The notes: generated by a model not told the origin, from the sequence alone. A DNA stretch of 64,000 nucleotides from Ischnura elegans (GCF_921293095.1 NC_060253.1:76049992-76113991); one strand, 5' to 3'; shown: positions 30,376 to 41,535, counted from the stretch's first letter. Made by a program: numbers and translations.

Positions 30376-31330
30376 ATGGACGACAAGTGTGAGAATTCAT
30401 TCTTCTGAGGAAATTGAACGAGAGGTATGCACATAGTCCTTTAAGTGTAGGAAGGCGCTCGTAATTAGAAAACGCTTTTAGCTCCCTGCCTTTCTCTCAC
30501 TAATGTACCTACCCCGTCTTTATTTCCCCGCCCTTGCAGAAGTGACAAGAGCGGATCTCAGCTGACCCTCGCTCGTCGAACGGAAAGCACCCATCCAAGA
30601 CCATCAGCATTGGCAATTATTGAAATGAACGACAAGTGTGAGAATTTCACTCCCGAGGAAATTGAACGAGAGGTAATCACGTTGTCATTTATGCTCTTAC
30701 GGTCATTGTTACCAATCAATGTATTCGATTTTCAACTCCACGAGTCCAGCACTGATTACTTATAATTCCTTTATTTAAGATTCAAGCTGCCAACCTTTAT
30801 AGCTGAGAAGATGATGATTACTCGGATTATGACCACCATCTTCTATCAAGAACGGCTTTCGATGCTCTACGCCCGTTACAGCAAAACAGAGTTTCCGGAT
30901 GGCTTCTGGTCACCGAATCGCGAGGTACTTGCGGTTGAAATGAATACAGCGGAGATCAGCAGCACGGCGGAAACCGTAATCATCGACGCTGCGACGAATG
31001 ATGATGATACAGAGGCCGACATCCAAGACAGTCTTGATGCTCTCATTTGAACAATCAGAACCACTTTCCAGTGATTACTGTAAGTGTACCATCTGTGATA
31101 GCTGTGCCAAGAATATTGCGCGTGCTGTTGTTTCAAGTGACCATACCGAAAGAAAAAAACAATTTTTCAAATACGAGCGAGTTCAATGCAGTCGAAATCC
31201 CAAATTGCCACGAGTGTAAGTATGTGCAAAACATGCCTTAATCTGGCTTGTCACGAAATAGTTTCGAACTACAGAGACATTTTTCAGTGCAACGAACTAG
31301 TGACTCTGGAATCAGGATTTCATTTTAATA
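30376..31330 (+). pseudogene. orphan two-exon acidic/cysteine-rich protein family, plus-strand locus
   Basis: Exon 1 is present twice. At 30,376-30,424 it is frameshifted. At 30,625-30,672 it is intact, reading MNDKCENFTPEEIERE and then a GTAATC donor. After a TTTATTTAAG acceptor, exon 2 begins at 30,780 (IQAANLYS, stop, EDDDYSDYDHH) and then, in another frame, reads KTEFPDGFWSPNREVL and TAETVIIDAATNDDD. The cysteine-rich part follows in a further frame (SSDYCKCTICDSCAKNIA, then SNYRDIFQCNE). The same order of motifs occurs at 38,240-39,028 on the minus strand. This locus carries a stop and at least two frameshifts, so it is a pseudogene. I do not know the family. It could be a transposon-encoded protein or a young host multigene family. 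Confidence 0.55.
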
Positions 31331-31589
31331 TTTAACTGTAAAAATAAATGAATTACTCGAAAAAAATGAAATCTCTGCCTTTCCTTCCAATTACCTGGCT
31401 GGCGCTCACATTTCTTATCATCTGTGTGATTGCAACGCCTGTATTGGTGGATTTAGATCATAATTTCGCCGTTATTTAATTGTGAATGATATCAAATGGG
31501 CTATGGGTTCTATAATGATATGAGGTTGCGGATTAAGATTGTTTCGAAGATGCCAAATATTTCTTTTATTGCGACAAATAATAGGGACA

Positions 31590-32175
31590 CTAACGTGCAT
31601 GCTGCAATTCCTCACCTGCGCCATGCGGTTCCCTTTCTTTTTTTAACAGTTGCTCATCTTCAGAATCACCCTCTTCATCACTTAAATTTCTTAATTTCGC
31701 CACTGGAATCTTATTAGCAGCGATTATATTCCTTAGCTCTTCCATTGTATCCATAGTACAATAAAATATTTAACGCTCAACTTCATGGAATAGACTATTA
31801 ATATTGAAACATTGTAATACATTGGAATTTATTTCTTGGCGGGTACAGTTAATTTGTAGCGCTGAGAGTGAACTAAGGGTGCTGTTTATGACACATTGCA
31901 GGGAATACGTGTACCTTCACAAAGAGAGCAAAACGTAATACATTGCACTTACCTGCCATTAGAAGGATTTGTGATTTATAATAATTCTCCTTGATTTCGC
32001 CGGTTTGTCCCTTCTTTATCCTTTCTTCCTCATTCGCACTCCAGAAAGTCATATATACTTTCTGCTTGCTGAAATCTTTTGTGGAAATCGGAGCGAAATT
32101 GAGAATTTTCGAGGTATGAACAATAGATCGTATATCGTCCTTTAGATACTTCACGTATGCGAACATATTTTCCAT
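31590..32175 (-). pseudogene. two exons resembling a BEN-domain-type gene (N-terminal part)
   Basis: Exon 1 (32,175-31,953) encodes MENMFAYVKYLKDDIRSIVH, then KILNFAPISTKDFSKQKVYM, TFWSANEEE and NYYKSQILLMAG, closed by a GTAAGT donor. A second exon-like frame (about 31,750-31,616) encodes KIPVAKLRNLSDEEGDSEDE and ends at a GTGAGG donor. Many insect BEN-domain proteins begin with an FAYVKY...YYxAQILxxG module, but the BEN domain itself is not in the window on this strand. It may be the start of a gene whose later exons are lost, or a duplicated fragment. No acceptor for the second exon was found. Confidence 0.4.
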
Positions 32176-32766
32176 TTGCGAGACAACAGCGATTACCCGA
32201 AAAACAATACCGTTCTTGGCGATCTCGTCAACGTGGTCGACCGTTCAGCGTACAGCGAGCGTTGAAAATTGTCAACTGTTTAAAAAAAGAATGTCGAAAT
32301 TCGTAGCAACAATGGCGTGAATGGTGAATTTTTGTGTATGTAGGGTTCTTGGGTGTGGCCATGCATGAATTGAGCATCTCGTATTCCTGAATGTTTCAAC
32401 TTTGCTTCTCTCTTCAGTTTTTGGTGGCCACTTCTCTACTTGAAGGAATGGCAGACTAGCCAAGATAAGAAATATATTGTATGATGGGGAAACCGGCGTA
32501 CAGTGGGCGGAAGTCGAAAAATTGTGGCCAAAACCTCTGTGGAAGAATTTTTGGCTAATTTGTGGTGATTCTAGATGTTTTTGATCCGAGGAATCAAATT
32601 TTAGTGTTTTTAGGACTATCTCTACAAGAAGATGCTCTAAATCAAAATGGCGGAGAGGCCGTTTTTGCGTCATCCGATGGGTTGGTCTAATTTTTGGAAA
32701 TTTACCCCTAATATTTTTCCATTAGTGTAATATTTTGATATTTTCTTCATAAGTCTTCTATTTGCA

Positions 32767-32946
32767 ACACGAATTAGCAGTTAAATAACTTTCTAATGAA
32801 AACAATTTAGTAAACTCTTAAATATTCGAGGATGATCTTTTTTATATTTATAGAGAATGGGGAGGCTTAAAGTTATTAAACGCATTATCATATTTGAGTT
32901 TTTATTTTTGTGTATGAAATAAATATAATATTAACGATAAAAACAG
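32767..32946 (-). repeat. 180-bp repeat shared with 29,007-29,187
   Basis: It matches the Polinton-associated segment at 29,007-29,187 but here is embedded in different flanks, next to the C-terminal part of the unclassified element. Confidence 0.8.
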
Positions 32947-34480
32947 CAAGTTAGCGCATGAAAAGTCAAAATCCAGATCTGATCCAAAATCTTTCTCTTC
33001 AGCATCTGAATCAATTTCTTCGTCAAAAGAAGTTTTCTGACTTGGCCAGTAATATTATTTGTATTTTTACCAAATTTTGGATTAGATGAAATATATGGGT
33101 CGCATGTAAGAAGTATTCCGCGAAAAAGGTCGTGATTAGTCGCTAGTCTGGATATTTTTCGTGAGTGATGCTCTCTTAATCGTCGAATATCTTCATCTGC
33201 TTCTAAGGCCTCCTCGGAAAGCTGGCCAATACGAATAATTGCGTCCTTAATAACTGCCGCACCGTGAATCAAAACTTAATGCACAGTAGGTGGCATATAG
33301 AACCACGAATAAATGTTGAAATAAATTTTGGCCGTGGAACAACAATATTTAGTAAATACAGCCTAATGTATTTGCAGCTAACAGATAGCGTTTCATGCTG
33401 CTCGTTTCTGCCAATGCATCGCATACCTAACAAACCAAGCAATGAAAGAATTTAGGTATGAGTTGAAGAGTAAATAATTGATAAAAACTTGTTATTATCA
33501 TTTGCTTTGTATGCCATATCTTTCCATCAATCACGAAGCAATAATTTGAAAGTCACCAAAATACTGACGATCTGAATTGGTCAAAGATTCTTAATCTGCT
33601 CATTTATATACCTTTCTTCTTCCACAGAAACCTCTCTCGTTACTCGGGTCCATTGAATTCTTATTGGTCTACAAAATCTGGTCGATGATGGGCGAGGATT
33701 AGACCATAAAGATTTACCTGTATCAAAAAACTATTATTTACGTTTCAGAATGGGAACGTTGCGTGGTGCTAATACTACTATTTCTAAATGTGCTTACCTG
33801 ATGTAGTGTTTAACAAGTGTAGTGGTACAAGGGAGGTCGCGAACAAGCTTTCGTATCTTACTTTAGGATTCTCACATGTTTGCTTGTACTGGGAATGGCC
33901 AGAACTTCTGTTAAAACCCCATTTACATATTAGGATTGGTTGTTGGGGCAGTCTTTAAAAAAATAAGTGAAGATATTATCCTAGAGGCTGTGTGACTTAA
34001 TAGAGACTGCTAGTTAACTTCACATTTTTCCTCAGAAATAGATATCCCTTAGGATATGGTGAACTTTTTGCCAAACTGATTTGCTCGTAACTTGGGTATA
34101 TTTTGTGGCCATATTTTCTCGCCGTTTCACGAATTAATGTATACTGCGTCTTTGTCAGATGGCCCGTTACAATAAGGGAAACAGCCTCTTCCCCCGATAA
34201 TTCTGTTGGGGCTATTTCTTTACTTCTCCATTTGTCAAGTATGCTCTTGGCCCTAGTTGGTGCAATTTTTGTTGCTAATTTAGCAGTTTTTTCTGCAGCA
34301 TCATCTTCTGTGACACGTAACTGCATTGAATTTGCCACACATAATTCCTTTTTCTTAGTGCTGCTTCTCACATTCTTCATTTTTTCTTCTTTTGGACCTG
34401 TCACTTGCTCTCTCAAAAGGCGTCAACGGTCTTCCTCCACTTGTAACCAATATTGAGGAATTAATTTTAGGAAAAGGCAT
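32931..34480 (-). pseudogene. unclassified arthropod mobile-element gene, N- and C-terminal parts
   Basis: The N-terminal part (34,480-33,997) reads GGRPLTPFERASDRSKRRKN, KLATKIAPTRAKSILDKW, ELSGEEAVSLIVTGHLTKTQ and KIYPSYEQISLAKSSPYP. The C-terminal part (33,272-32,950) reads IHGAAVIKDAIIRIGQLSEE, DIRRLREHHSRKISRLATNH and LTCDPYISSNPK. From memory, proteins with these two ends are widespread multicopy uncharacterised proteins in arthropods and other invertebrates, probably from a DNA transposon. The 720 bases between the parts hold no readable core, so the copy is internally deleted or decayed. Another N-terminal fragment is at 2,910-3,290. Confidence 0.45.
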
Positions 34481-35580
34481 TTTATGACCAATACTCCTTG
34501 CACGTGCCCCTAAAAGCTTTGGCACGCAGGAACCAGTTGCCGCTGTAGACAAAAGATGGCAAGGGACAGTGATAAGGGTATTTATTGCCGTCTGGGTGAA
34601 CCGCGGACAAAGTATGAACACTGCGGATTTCTAGGAAAGGATTAAAACACAGCTGGGAATAGCCCAAAAAGGATGAAAGGGAATATGTGAAAAATGCGAA
34701 GTAAACGGCCAGTGTGATTGCAATCCTAGAACTAGACAATCAGAACACCCTCTGTCCCGAGCGCTGCGACGCCGCTCCGCTACGCGCCGTGCGTTATTTT
34801 ACATTTTTCAACAAAAGTGGAAAAGTTGCAAGTATGCGCAGGATTTTATCATTCCGTTACATAGTATAAACATCACTGTAACTGTTAATGAAAATATCTC
34901 CGCGGAGATAAGTAAGTTTATCTCTGATTTAATTAAAATTTAAACAAAAAACAGGTAATTTTTAATTATTATACTATGGTCATTCTGAAAGTGTTGTTTT
35001 CTACGATGAATAGCGTAATAGTATCTAAAAAATATATATTATTATTTTATATTCGACAATAGAACAATATTTATGTTTTGTTTACACACCAGGGCAACAA
35101 ACAGAGCCTTTTTGAAAAAAAAACGTAGATTTGGATTTTGCGTTTTTTAATCACTTTTCGAGGGATATTACACGTATAAAGAGCATAAATAAATTTTAAA
35201 AAGTTAACGTATTTGGGTGCATAGACATTCTAGAACAACACTACGCAACTTTGGATGAAAAAAAATAGTGAAAAATTGGGGTTTTGGCTAGCTTATTTCG
35301 ATTTCCGCCCACTGTGCGGTGTGGCTCTCATGAAGGTGTATCACTCCAAGAAGAGCAGAAGGTTTGCCACGATACTTACAACACCGTTTTGCTGAGTGTT
35401 GTCTTCTAGGGGTACCAATGGAGGAGATTGATGGAAAATGTGTATTTATAGAAATAGATTCTTCTATATTTATTGGTAAATTACCTACCAAAATTGAAAA
35501 TGAATGAAAATAAACATGTCGCAGCTTCAGCGACATCCGGAGGTGGGAGGGAGACCCACCCCGGCCCACGGGATCGCTTA
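34481..35580. other. no gene recognised
   Basis: AT-rich sequence without credible frames. Pieces such as TTTCGATTTCCGCCCACTG near 35,300 have a loose inverted counterpart near 32,495 (CAGTGGGCGGAAGTCGAAAA), suggesting the ends of an old inserted element. Confidence 0.35.
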
Positions 35581-35589
35581 ATCATGGTG

Positions 35590-36290
35590 GAAGGAAAGAC
35601 TAGTCGAGGTTAAGTTTAAAACACCCGGGGGTGCGTTTATTGGGTACTTTCCCCTACAAGATTGAGTACAAAGGGGGGTGGCGAGGTCCGCGGCACGGCT
35701 ACTGCTTCCGCGGGGCTTGGCCTGGATCGGTCCGGAACGGACTCTCTGGGGATCTCCGGGGATCCACGACAGCTCTGGCGGGGGTTCCGGCGTTAGCGGC
35801 GGGTCCACGAGCCGCAGGCAGGATGGCGGTGTCAGTGGTCACCGGCCACGTGCTCCGTCTCAGCTCCGATCGTCTGGTTCTGCGGGCGGCTTCCGGCTGC
35901 GGCGTTGTCCGGGGCATCCGACCGAAGTAGGGGTGTCTAAGCCCATAGGGAAGAATGACCGACGAGGATGTCAATCGACTTCTTTCCCAAGGCACCCTTG
36001 GGCAGGGGACGAAACGTCTAAACCATCAGGGAAGAATGACCTACGAGGATGTCAATCGGCTTCGCTCCCTTAGGCTTCCTCCTCAAAGGAAGAAAGACCG
36101 ACGAGGGTGTCAATCAGCTTCCTTCCTCCTCCACACTGCTTTCCCTCCTCCTCCTCCACCTCAAAATCGACGGGCTTATATACCCGCGGATGGTCCAGCT
36201 GCCGGTGGAGTATATATACCACCTCTTCAGCGGCGATGATTTACGCAGAGTGCGTAATCAGGGCAAAATGGCGATACAAGTGTAAAGGGA
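35590..36290 (-). mobile_element. LTR-like GC-rich block, possible solo LTR
   Basis: Read on the minus strand, two TATA-like boxes (TATATATAC near 36,212 and GTATATAAG near 36,178) precede a GC-rich region, and a polyadenylation signal AATAAACGC follows near 35,638. That is the promoter-to-poly(A) order of an LTR. Three imperfect units containing GACGAGGATGTCAATCG-type sequence occur at about 35,955, 36,035 and 36,095. No coding region for an LTR element flanks it and no target-site duplication was confirmed. Alternatives are a host CpG-island promoter or another element's promoter. Confidence 0.35.
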
Positions 36291-37633
36291 CCAGTGTAAC
36301 CTTTCCATTGTTAGTGAAGGAGAATTAGAAAGACAGGCTTCTAGTTAGCGCGTGCAAAAGCACTCTAAAATTAAGAAGACTAAATTTAAACGGCGTCGGA
36401 AGCCGGTGGCCCTGATTGGCCCAAAACATAACATTCCAATTTAAACATTTTTTCTTTGATTTTCACAGTTATATCATTTTTTTGGTGCATAATTTTGCAT
36501 TTTGTTCAATTTTATTATATTTTTGTACATATTTTGTCAATTTTATCATTTTTTTGGTTTTGAACAATTTATGTATATGTTTTTTTGTTTAAAGTATTTT
36601 CATTTTTTTCAACCACAAGAAACATATATGACAATAACAACAATAATGAGTTAAAGAAATGACATAAAAAAGAATTCGGTATTAGCGAAGTAAGATTTCT
36701 GTTGGAAGTCTTTAGCTTTTTAAGTATTTAAACTGTACTGGGTAATCCCATAATTATTAGTCGGGGCAGTTGGGTCCAATTTCCCCTCCCCTCTCTCCCC
36801 CTCCCTCGGGTCATTGACCTTCCGACAGTTTGGGTCCCCTCCCCAGGTGAATGACCGATGGCATTGGGGCAGTTGGGTCCACTAGTTCACTTGGACATCC
36901 TTTCACTTATTTTTGGCGGTCCTTACGTCATCTTTGCCATCCCCTACGTCACACTGATGGTGCTCATTAGGTAAATGCCACACGCAGCCCAGTTTCCCTT
37001 TATGCTCCGCGACGTCACCGCCTTCCCATGTTGCCGCATGCATTATTAGAATTAATTAAGAGGCTAAAAAATTTTGGCTCGTAGATGTCTCGAACGTGGG
37101 CCTCGCGGATGGTAACCGGAAACACCATTTGGTACAGGTAGGTGAGGACACTGTGGTATGAGAAACCAGGTGCTTCAGAATCGAGGTTCCTCCGGTATTA
37201 ATCTATTAGAGGTTTTATATCAAAAGGTTCATCAATAATAAATAGGCAATGAAAGTTTAGTTTTTCGAGAGGATAGTGGAATTAAAGACAGAGTACGTCT
37301 CGTAATATAGATCTCCGTTGAAAAGGAGGAAAGAAAAACCTCATCACGCTTTTAAAGTTAGCTGAAGTCTCAGTCTTTATTTAATTGAATCTGTGATAGG
37401 TCACATATTATGCATTAGTAAGAATTCTGATAGCGCCGGGCTATAACCTCAATTAAAATTGTTGATATTGAAAGAACGATTCGATACCTTTTGAACTCAA
37501 GCCAATCTACGTCGTCATTTGCTAAATTCTGGAAACACAAGGCACAAATGTATGCTTAAGTAATTACAATGAATCTTTCAGGTGTTCCTCCAATGAAAAC
37601 TCACGAACTAGGAAAGAGTGCTTACTTTGTACT
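36291..37633. other. no gene recognised; AT-rich, small repeats
   Basis: A low-complexity T-rich tract runs at 36,440-36,620. GGGGCAGTTGGGTCCA occurs twice about 100 bp apart (about 36,765 and 36,865). No frame of note on either strand. Confidence 0.45.
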
Positions 37634-38064
37634 GCAGACTCATGAGTCCTTTCAATTACAAATTGCTAGATGGTAGTGAAACCAGCAGTCGCCGGTGAAG
37701 CGATGCCAATAAAAAGTTCTTCTTGCACGTTGCCATTTCGTAAAGCAGAAAAAATCTAAAGCAATGTAAATAAACCCATTCTTGAAAACTGTCACTTAGC
37801 AATTATCCTTGCTCACTACATAATGTCGCGGTAATTTAAAACTATCTCGCGGAAGACGTTGTTGACACAATTATCACACACAACACATTCATCACATGCA
37901 GAGGTCGGGAGATCAATGTATGTGCATCTCTCTTTCACGTTCGGATTGAAAATGTTTTTTCAAAGTTTCGAACATAATTTTATTAGAGCACTTAGTACAC
38001 AGCTTGCAGATACAATAGCCGCTGGAAACGGGAATTGATAGCTGCGACGGGATTAGGAGACTTA
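37634..38064 (-). repeat. duplicated 430-bp segment of the orphan gene (distal copy)
   Basis: It is about 92% identical to 38,243-38,671 in the same orientation. On the minus strand it encodes the cysteine-rich end of the orphan family (ERCTYIDLPTSACDECVVCD and LNYRDIM). Only exon 2's 3' part is duplicated. The unit begins at the palindrome GACTCATGAGTC in both copies. Confidence 0.75.
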
Positions 38065-38242
38065 AGAGTTACATTACAAGCATCAATTCGCTTGCACACA
38101 TCACAATATAGGTATACCATTAATACTCTTCAAAGTGTAAATAATGACTAACTTGTCTGAAACACCTCACCATTCATAATGTGATACATACGATAAAAAT
38201 AAAGAATCTCACTGACAAAAAAAGTCTGGACACAATGATAGA

Positions 38243-39028
38243 CAGACTCATGAGTCCTTTCATCTACAAATTGCTAGACGGTAGTAAAACCAGCAGTCGC
38301 CGGTGAGGCGATGCAAATAAAAAGTTCTTCTTGCCCGTTACCATTTCTTAAAGCAGAAAAAAAATCTAAAGCAATTTTAATAAACCCATTCTTGAAAACT
38401 GTCACTTAGCAATTATCCTTGCTCACTGCATAATGTCGCGGTAATTTAAAACTGTCTTTTGGAAGACGTTGTTGACACAATAATCACACACAACACATTC
38501 ATCACATGCAGAGGTCGGGAGATCAATGTATGTGCATCTCTCTTTCACGTTCGGATTGAAAATGTTTTTCAAAGTTTCGCACATAATTTTAGTAGAGCAC
38601 TTAGTACACAGCTCGCAGGTACAATAGCCGCTGGAAACGGGAATTAATAGCTGCTACGAGATCAAGAGACTTGCTTGACTGTCGGCACTTATATCCACTA
38701 TCCCGTTGTAGCTTTCGCCCGTGTTGACTATTATAGTGTCAGCAGAGCTGTCTGCAGACTCGTGTAAGGCAGGGGACCAGAAGCCGTCAGGAAAATCCCT
38801 TCCTGATTCAGTAGGCGTTGAGCAACGCCAATCGTCGGAGGACACACAATCAGAGTCGGAGAAATCCGAGTCCCAATCGTACAGTTGAACGGCGCGTATC
38901 TGAAATAAGGCGTCAATAATTACTTATTCCGTAGTTAAGAGGAATTGTGCATATGAAAAGAACGCATAAAATGAAAGCGTTCGTACCTCACGTTCAATTT
39001 CCTCGGCGGTATAATCCTGCTTGGCCAT
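38243..39028 (-). pseudogene. orphan two-exon acidic/cysteine-rich protein family, minus-strand locus
   Basis: Exon 1 (39,028-38,987) encodes MAKQDYTAEEIERE and ends at GTACGA. An 87-base intron ends in TTATTTCAG. Exon 2 from 38,899 encodes IRAVQLYDWDSDFSDSD, SGRDFPDGFWSPALHE and SADTIIVNTGESYNGIVDIS, up to a TAG at 38,654. In the same frame past that stop comes SSGYCTCELCTKCSTKI, ERCTYIDLPTSACDECVVCD and LNYRDIMQ. The plus-strand locus at 30,376 shows the same motifs in the same order, including the cysteine part, so I infer that the TAG is a late nonsense change in a protein of about 170 residues. A naturally short 95-residue product cannot be excluded. Confidence 0.55.
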
Positions 39029-39307
39029 TTCAGCGGCTGAGGACTAACTCGTGTCGTACCTGCTTGTCGAATAAACTGACGCTGAATGAGAATTTTTGAA
39101 ATATTCTGTCTGTAAGCGTGTGGAGCAGCAGAAACAGAAGTGGGTGTGGGGAAGTGGCATCGCATAGGGTGAAGGGGACGTCTTTAAGGTTCTCAAAGAA
39201 TTGTAACCTAAATGGCATCTTAATTACACGACTGATACAATCACAACTGAAAGTATTGAGGAAACACCCCGGTACCTTCGAGGACACGGACGTGGGAATT
39301 CGGTGAC
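39029..39307. other. no gene recognised
   Basis: The 280 bases between the orphan gene's start and the family B tail hold only short frames. If the orphan gene is transcribed, its promoter would be here, but no TATA box or initiator was recognised. Confidence 0.4.
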
Positions 39308-39600
39308 ATAGGATGAACCTTGTTGGAGGACTAAACGACATGCTTCGTGACGACCCTGAACGTCTTAGTCGGGTAATAAAATTTCTGAACACTATTGGTC
39401 TGCTGAATGAAATCTAACCCCGTTACACAATTTATATTCATGCACACACCTTTCTCACCTATTATTTTATATTCCGAGGAAATAAATATCCAGATTCCTT
39501 CAGGTTCAGGTTTATGACGTGATCCTCCCAAAATGAATTTTTACGAATGGAATGATGCGGTGCAAAATGACCTAAGATGTCGACGCACCCTAAAAACAAC

Positions 39601-39636
<36 letters not shown>

Positions 39637-39646
39637 CCAACCTCTT
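39308..39646 (+). mobile_element. 5'-truncated family B I-clade LINE (3' end only)
   Basis: This segment corresponds to about 51,146-51,450 of the family B element at about 98% identity: the last 34 codons of ORF2, the 3' UTR, and an AACAAC(TAAC)n tail with about nine CTAA units. The tail is much longer than in the other copies. No target-site duplication was recognised. It runs directly into the short exon piece that copy A2 later interrupted. Confidence 0.85.
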
Positions 39647-39652
39647 CGTCAC

Positions 39653-39666
39653 CTCCGACAAAGCGG
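39653..39666 (+). repeat. 5' target-site duplication of I-element copy A2
   Basis: CTCCGACAAAGCGG is identical to 45,410-45,423. Confidence 0.9.
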
Positions 39667-40287
39667 CCCCGCACGGGGGGAGGAGAGTTATCTCTTCCTT
39701 TGGGGAGTCGCGCCCACACGGACCCGAGCCCACCGAGGAGACAAGCTCGTAAAAAAACCCCGTCGCTCGCTCGGATAGTGTCCAGACAGCATGTGACTCT
39801 GCTGCTCTGAGTAGCCGTAAGATCTGGCGTCCAGAATCACCCACGTGTTTGCCGTGCGTGGAGACCCGTACGTGGGGGAGAAGGGGATCCTGGTGGGTGA
39901 GTTCTCCGGCACCCAGCTGGGCGTCGGATACCCGGTATGGGCCGGAGTTCAACACCCCACTTCGGCCCTGGATTCCCCGCAAAACGGGCGGCCGAGAAGA
40001 GCCCAGCTCGGTCAATCGGCTCCTGGCGGCTGGGGAGCTTGGCGGCTCCTTCCGAGCGTACGCCAGGACGGGTTAGTGCTGGAGATATGGGGGTCTCCGT
40101 AGGGCGGCTGAAGGCGTGTGGGTTCGGAGGGCCCCCGCGCTGGAGGTTCTAACCCGAAAGAGACCCCCTTTCGAAGGTTCCTATGTCCCTTGGGTAGCCC
40201 TGGCGACCACACCGAATCTCGGTGTGGCGTCCCGAATGTGTGGCTCCGTGGTGGGTGGGGAGCCCAGGGGATGAAATATAACGTAGT

Positions 40288-41460
40288 ATGGAGTCTGAAA
40301 TTCTTCCTCCACCAAAGAGATCCCGCCCGGACACGGGCGGAGGAGAACAGTTATTCGAAAGAGCAAAACGGTTTCTGTCATTGAAATGCTCCAAGGACGG
40401 CGAAAATTTGAAAAAGGTTTCTCCCTTCTTCATTAAAAAAGCACTTCAAGCCATCATTCCAGGAGAGCCAAACTCAGTAAAGAAACTAAGAGATGGTTCC
40501 CTACTAATCGAAACAGCCAATAACGTACAAGCCGAAAAATTGTTAAAAGTAGATAAGTTGCACGATATACCAATCAATGTCGAGATCCACCGTACTCTAA
40601 ATACATCTAGGGGTGTGATCAGCCACTACGACCTACTATATGTCGAACCAGACGAAATTAAGAAGGAGATGGCTTCCCAGGGTGTCATTGATTGTCGACG
40701 ACTTACAACAAAGCGTAACGGTGAAGTGATTAATACTACCTCGGTAATCCTCACGTTCGGTTTGGATAAAATCCCGAGCAAAGTCTACCTAGGCTATGAA
40801 TCGGTACCTGTGAGACCTTTCTTTCCCAACCCGATGCGTTGCTTTCAATGCCAAAAATTCGGCCACATCGCACCGCGATGTGAGGGCAAGAACACCTGCC
40901 CGCGCTGTGGCAAGGACAAGCATGACGGTGAGAAATGTTCATCGGAGCCTTTCTGCGTCAACTGCGAGGGCACGCATCCATCGTACTCCCGAGATTGTCC
41001 CGTCATGAAAGATGAAAGGAGGATAATGGAAATAAAGACCCTGGAAAGAATCCCCTATTCCGAGGCACGAATGAAATACCGGTCACAGATGGCCCCAACA
41101 TTTTCAAAATCGTATTCGCAAATAGTCGCAACCACCACTAAAAAAACTACATGTACCATCTCTACTCAGACTTATAATGATTTTCGCATTGAGAGCACGA
41201 AGATGCCCATACGAGAACAAAAAAAAACAGAAAAGCAAATTAATAAAGTCACAGACAGGAAAAGTCATTCTAAGGCGGTTTCCCCTAAGAAAAACCCAAA
41301 ATCTACTTCTGAGGATGCTGGGAATAAGCGGGATAAAACACCCCCACCCACATCCTCTAAAGATGCACAATATGATGCCATGGAAGAAGACCTCTGTGTC
41401 TCGGACACAGAAGTGTTCCAGGCCAGGATAAAGCAGAGGAAACAGCGGTTAAAACGTTGA
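40288..41460 (+). CDS. I-clade LINE ORF1 (gag-like, three zinc knuckles), copy A2
   Basis: This 390-residue protein differs from copy A1 at only a few residues. All three knuckles are complete; the third reads CVNCEGTHPSYSRDC with its His. It is the RNA-binding partner of the ORF2 product. Confidence 0.95.
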   Translation: MESEILPPPKRSRPDTGGGEQLFERAKRFLSLKCSKDGENLKKVSPFFIKKALQAIIPGEPNSVKKLRDGSLLIETANNVQAEKLLKVDKLHDIPINVEIHRTLNTSRGVISHYDLLYVEPDEIKKEMASQGVIDCRRLTTKRNGEVINTTSVILTFGLDKIPSKVYLGYESVPVRPFFPNPMRCFQCQKFGHIAPRCEGKNTCPRCGKDKHDGEKCSSEPFCVNCEGTHPSYSRDCPVMKDERRIMEIKTLERIPYSEARMKYRSQMAPTFSKSYSQIVATTTKKTTCTISTQTYNDFRIESTKMPIREQKKTEKQINKVTDRKSHSKAVSPKKNPKSTSEDAGNKRDKTPPPTSSKDAQYDAMEEDLCVSDTEVFQARIKQRKQRLKR

Positions 41461-41535
41461 TCCTCCGCTCACTGTGTACATACGTACATTTCCAGATTTT
41501 AACCTATTTATTTATTTATTTTAACAATTTAAACC

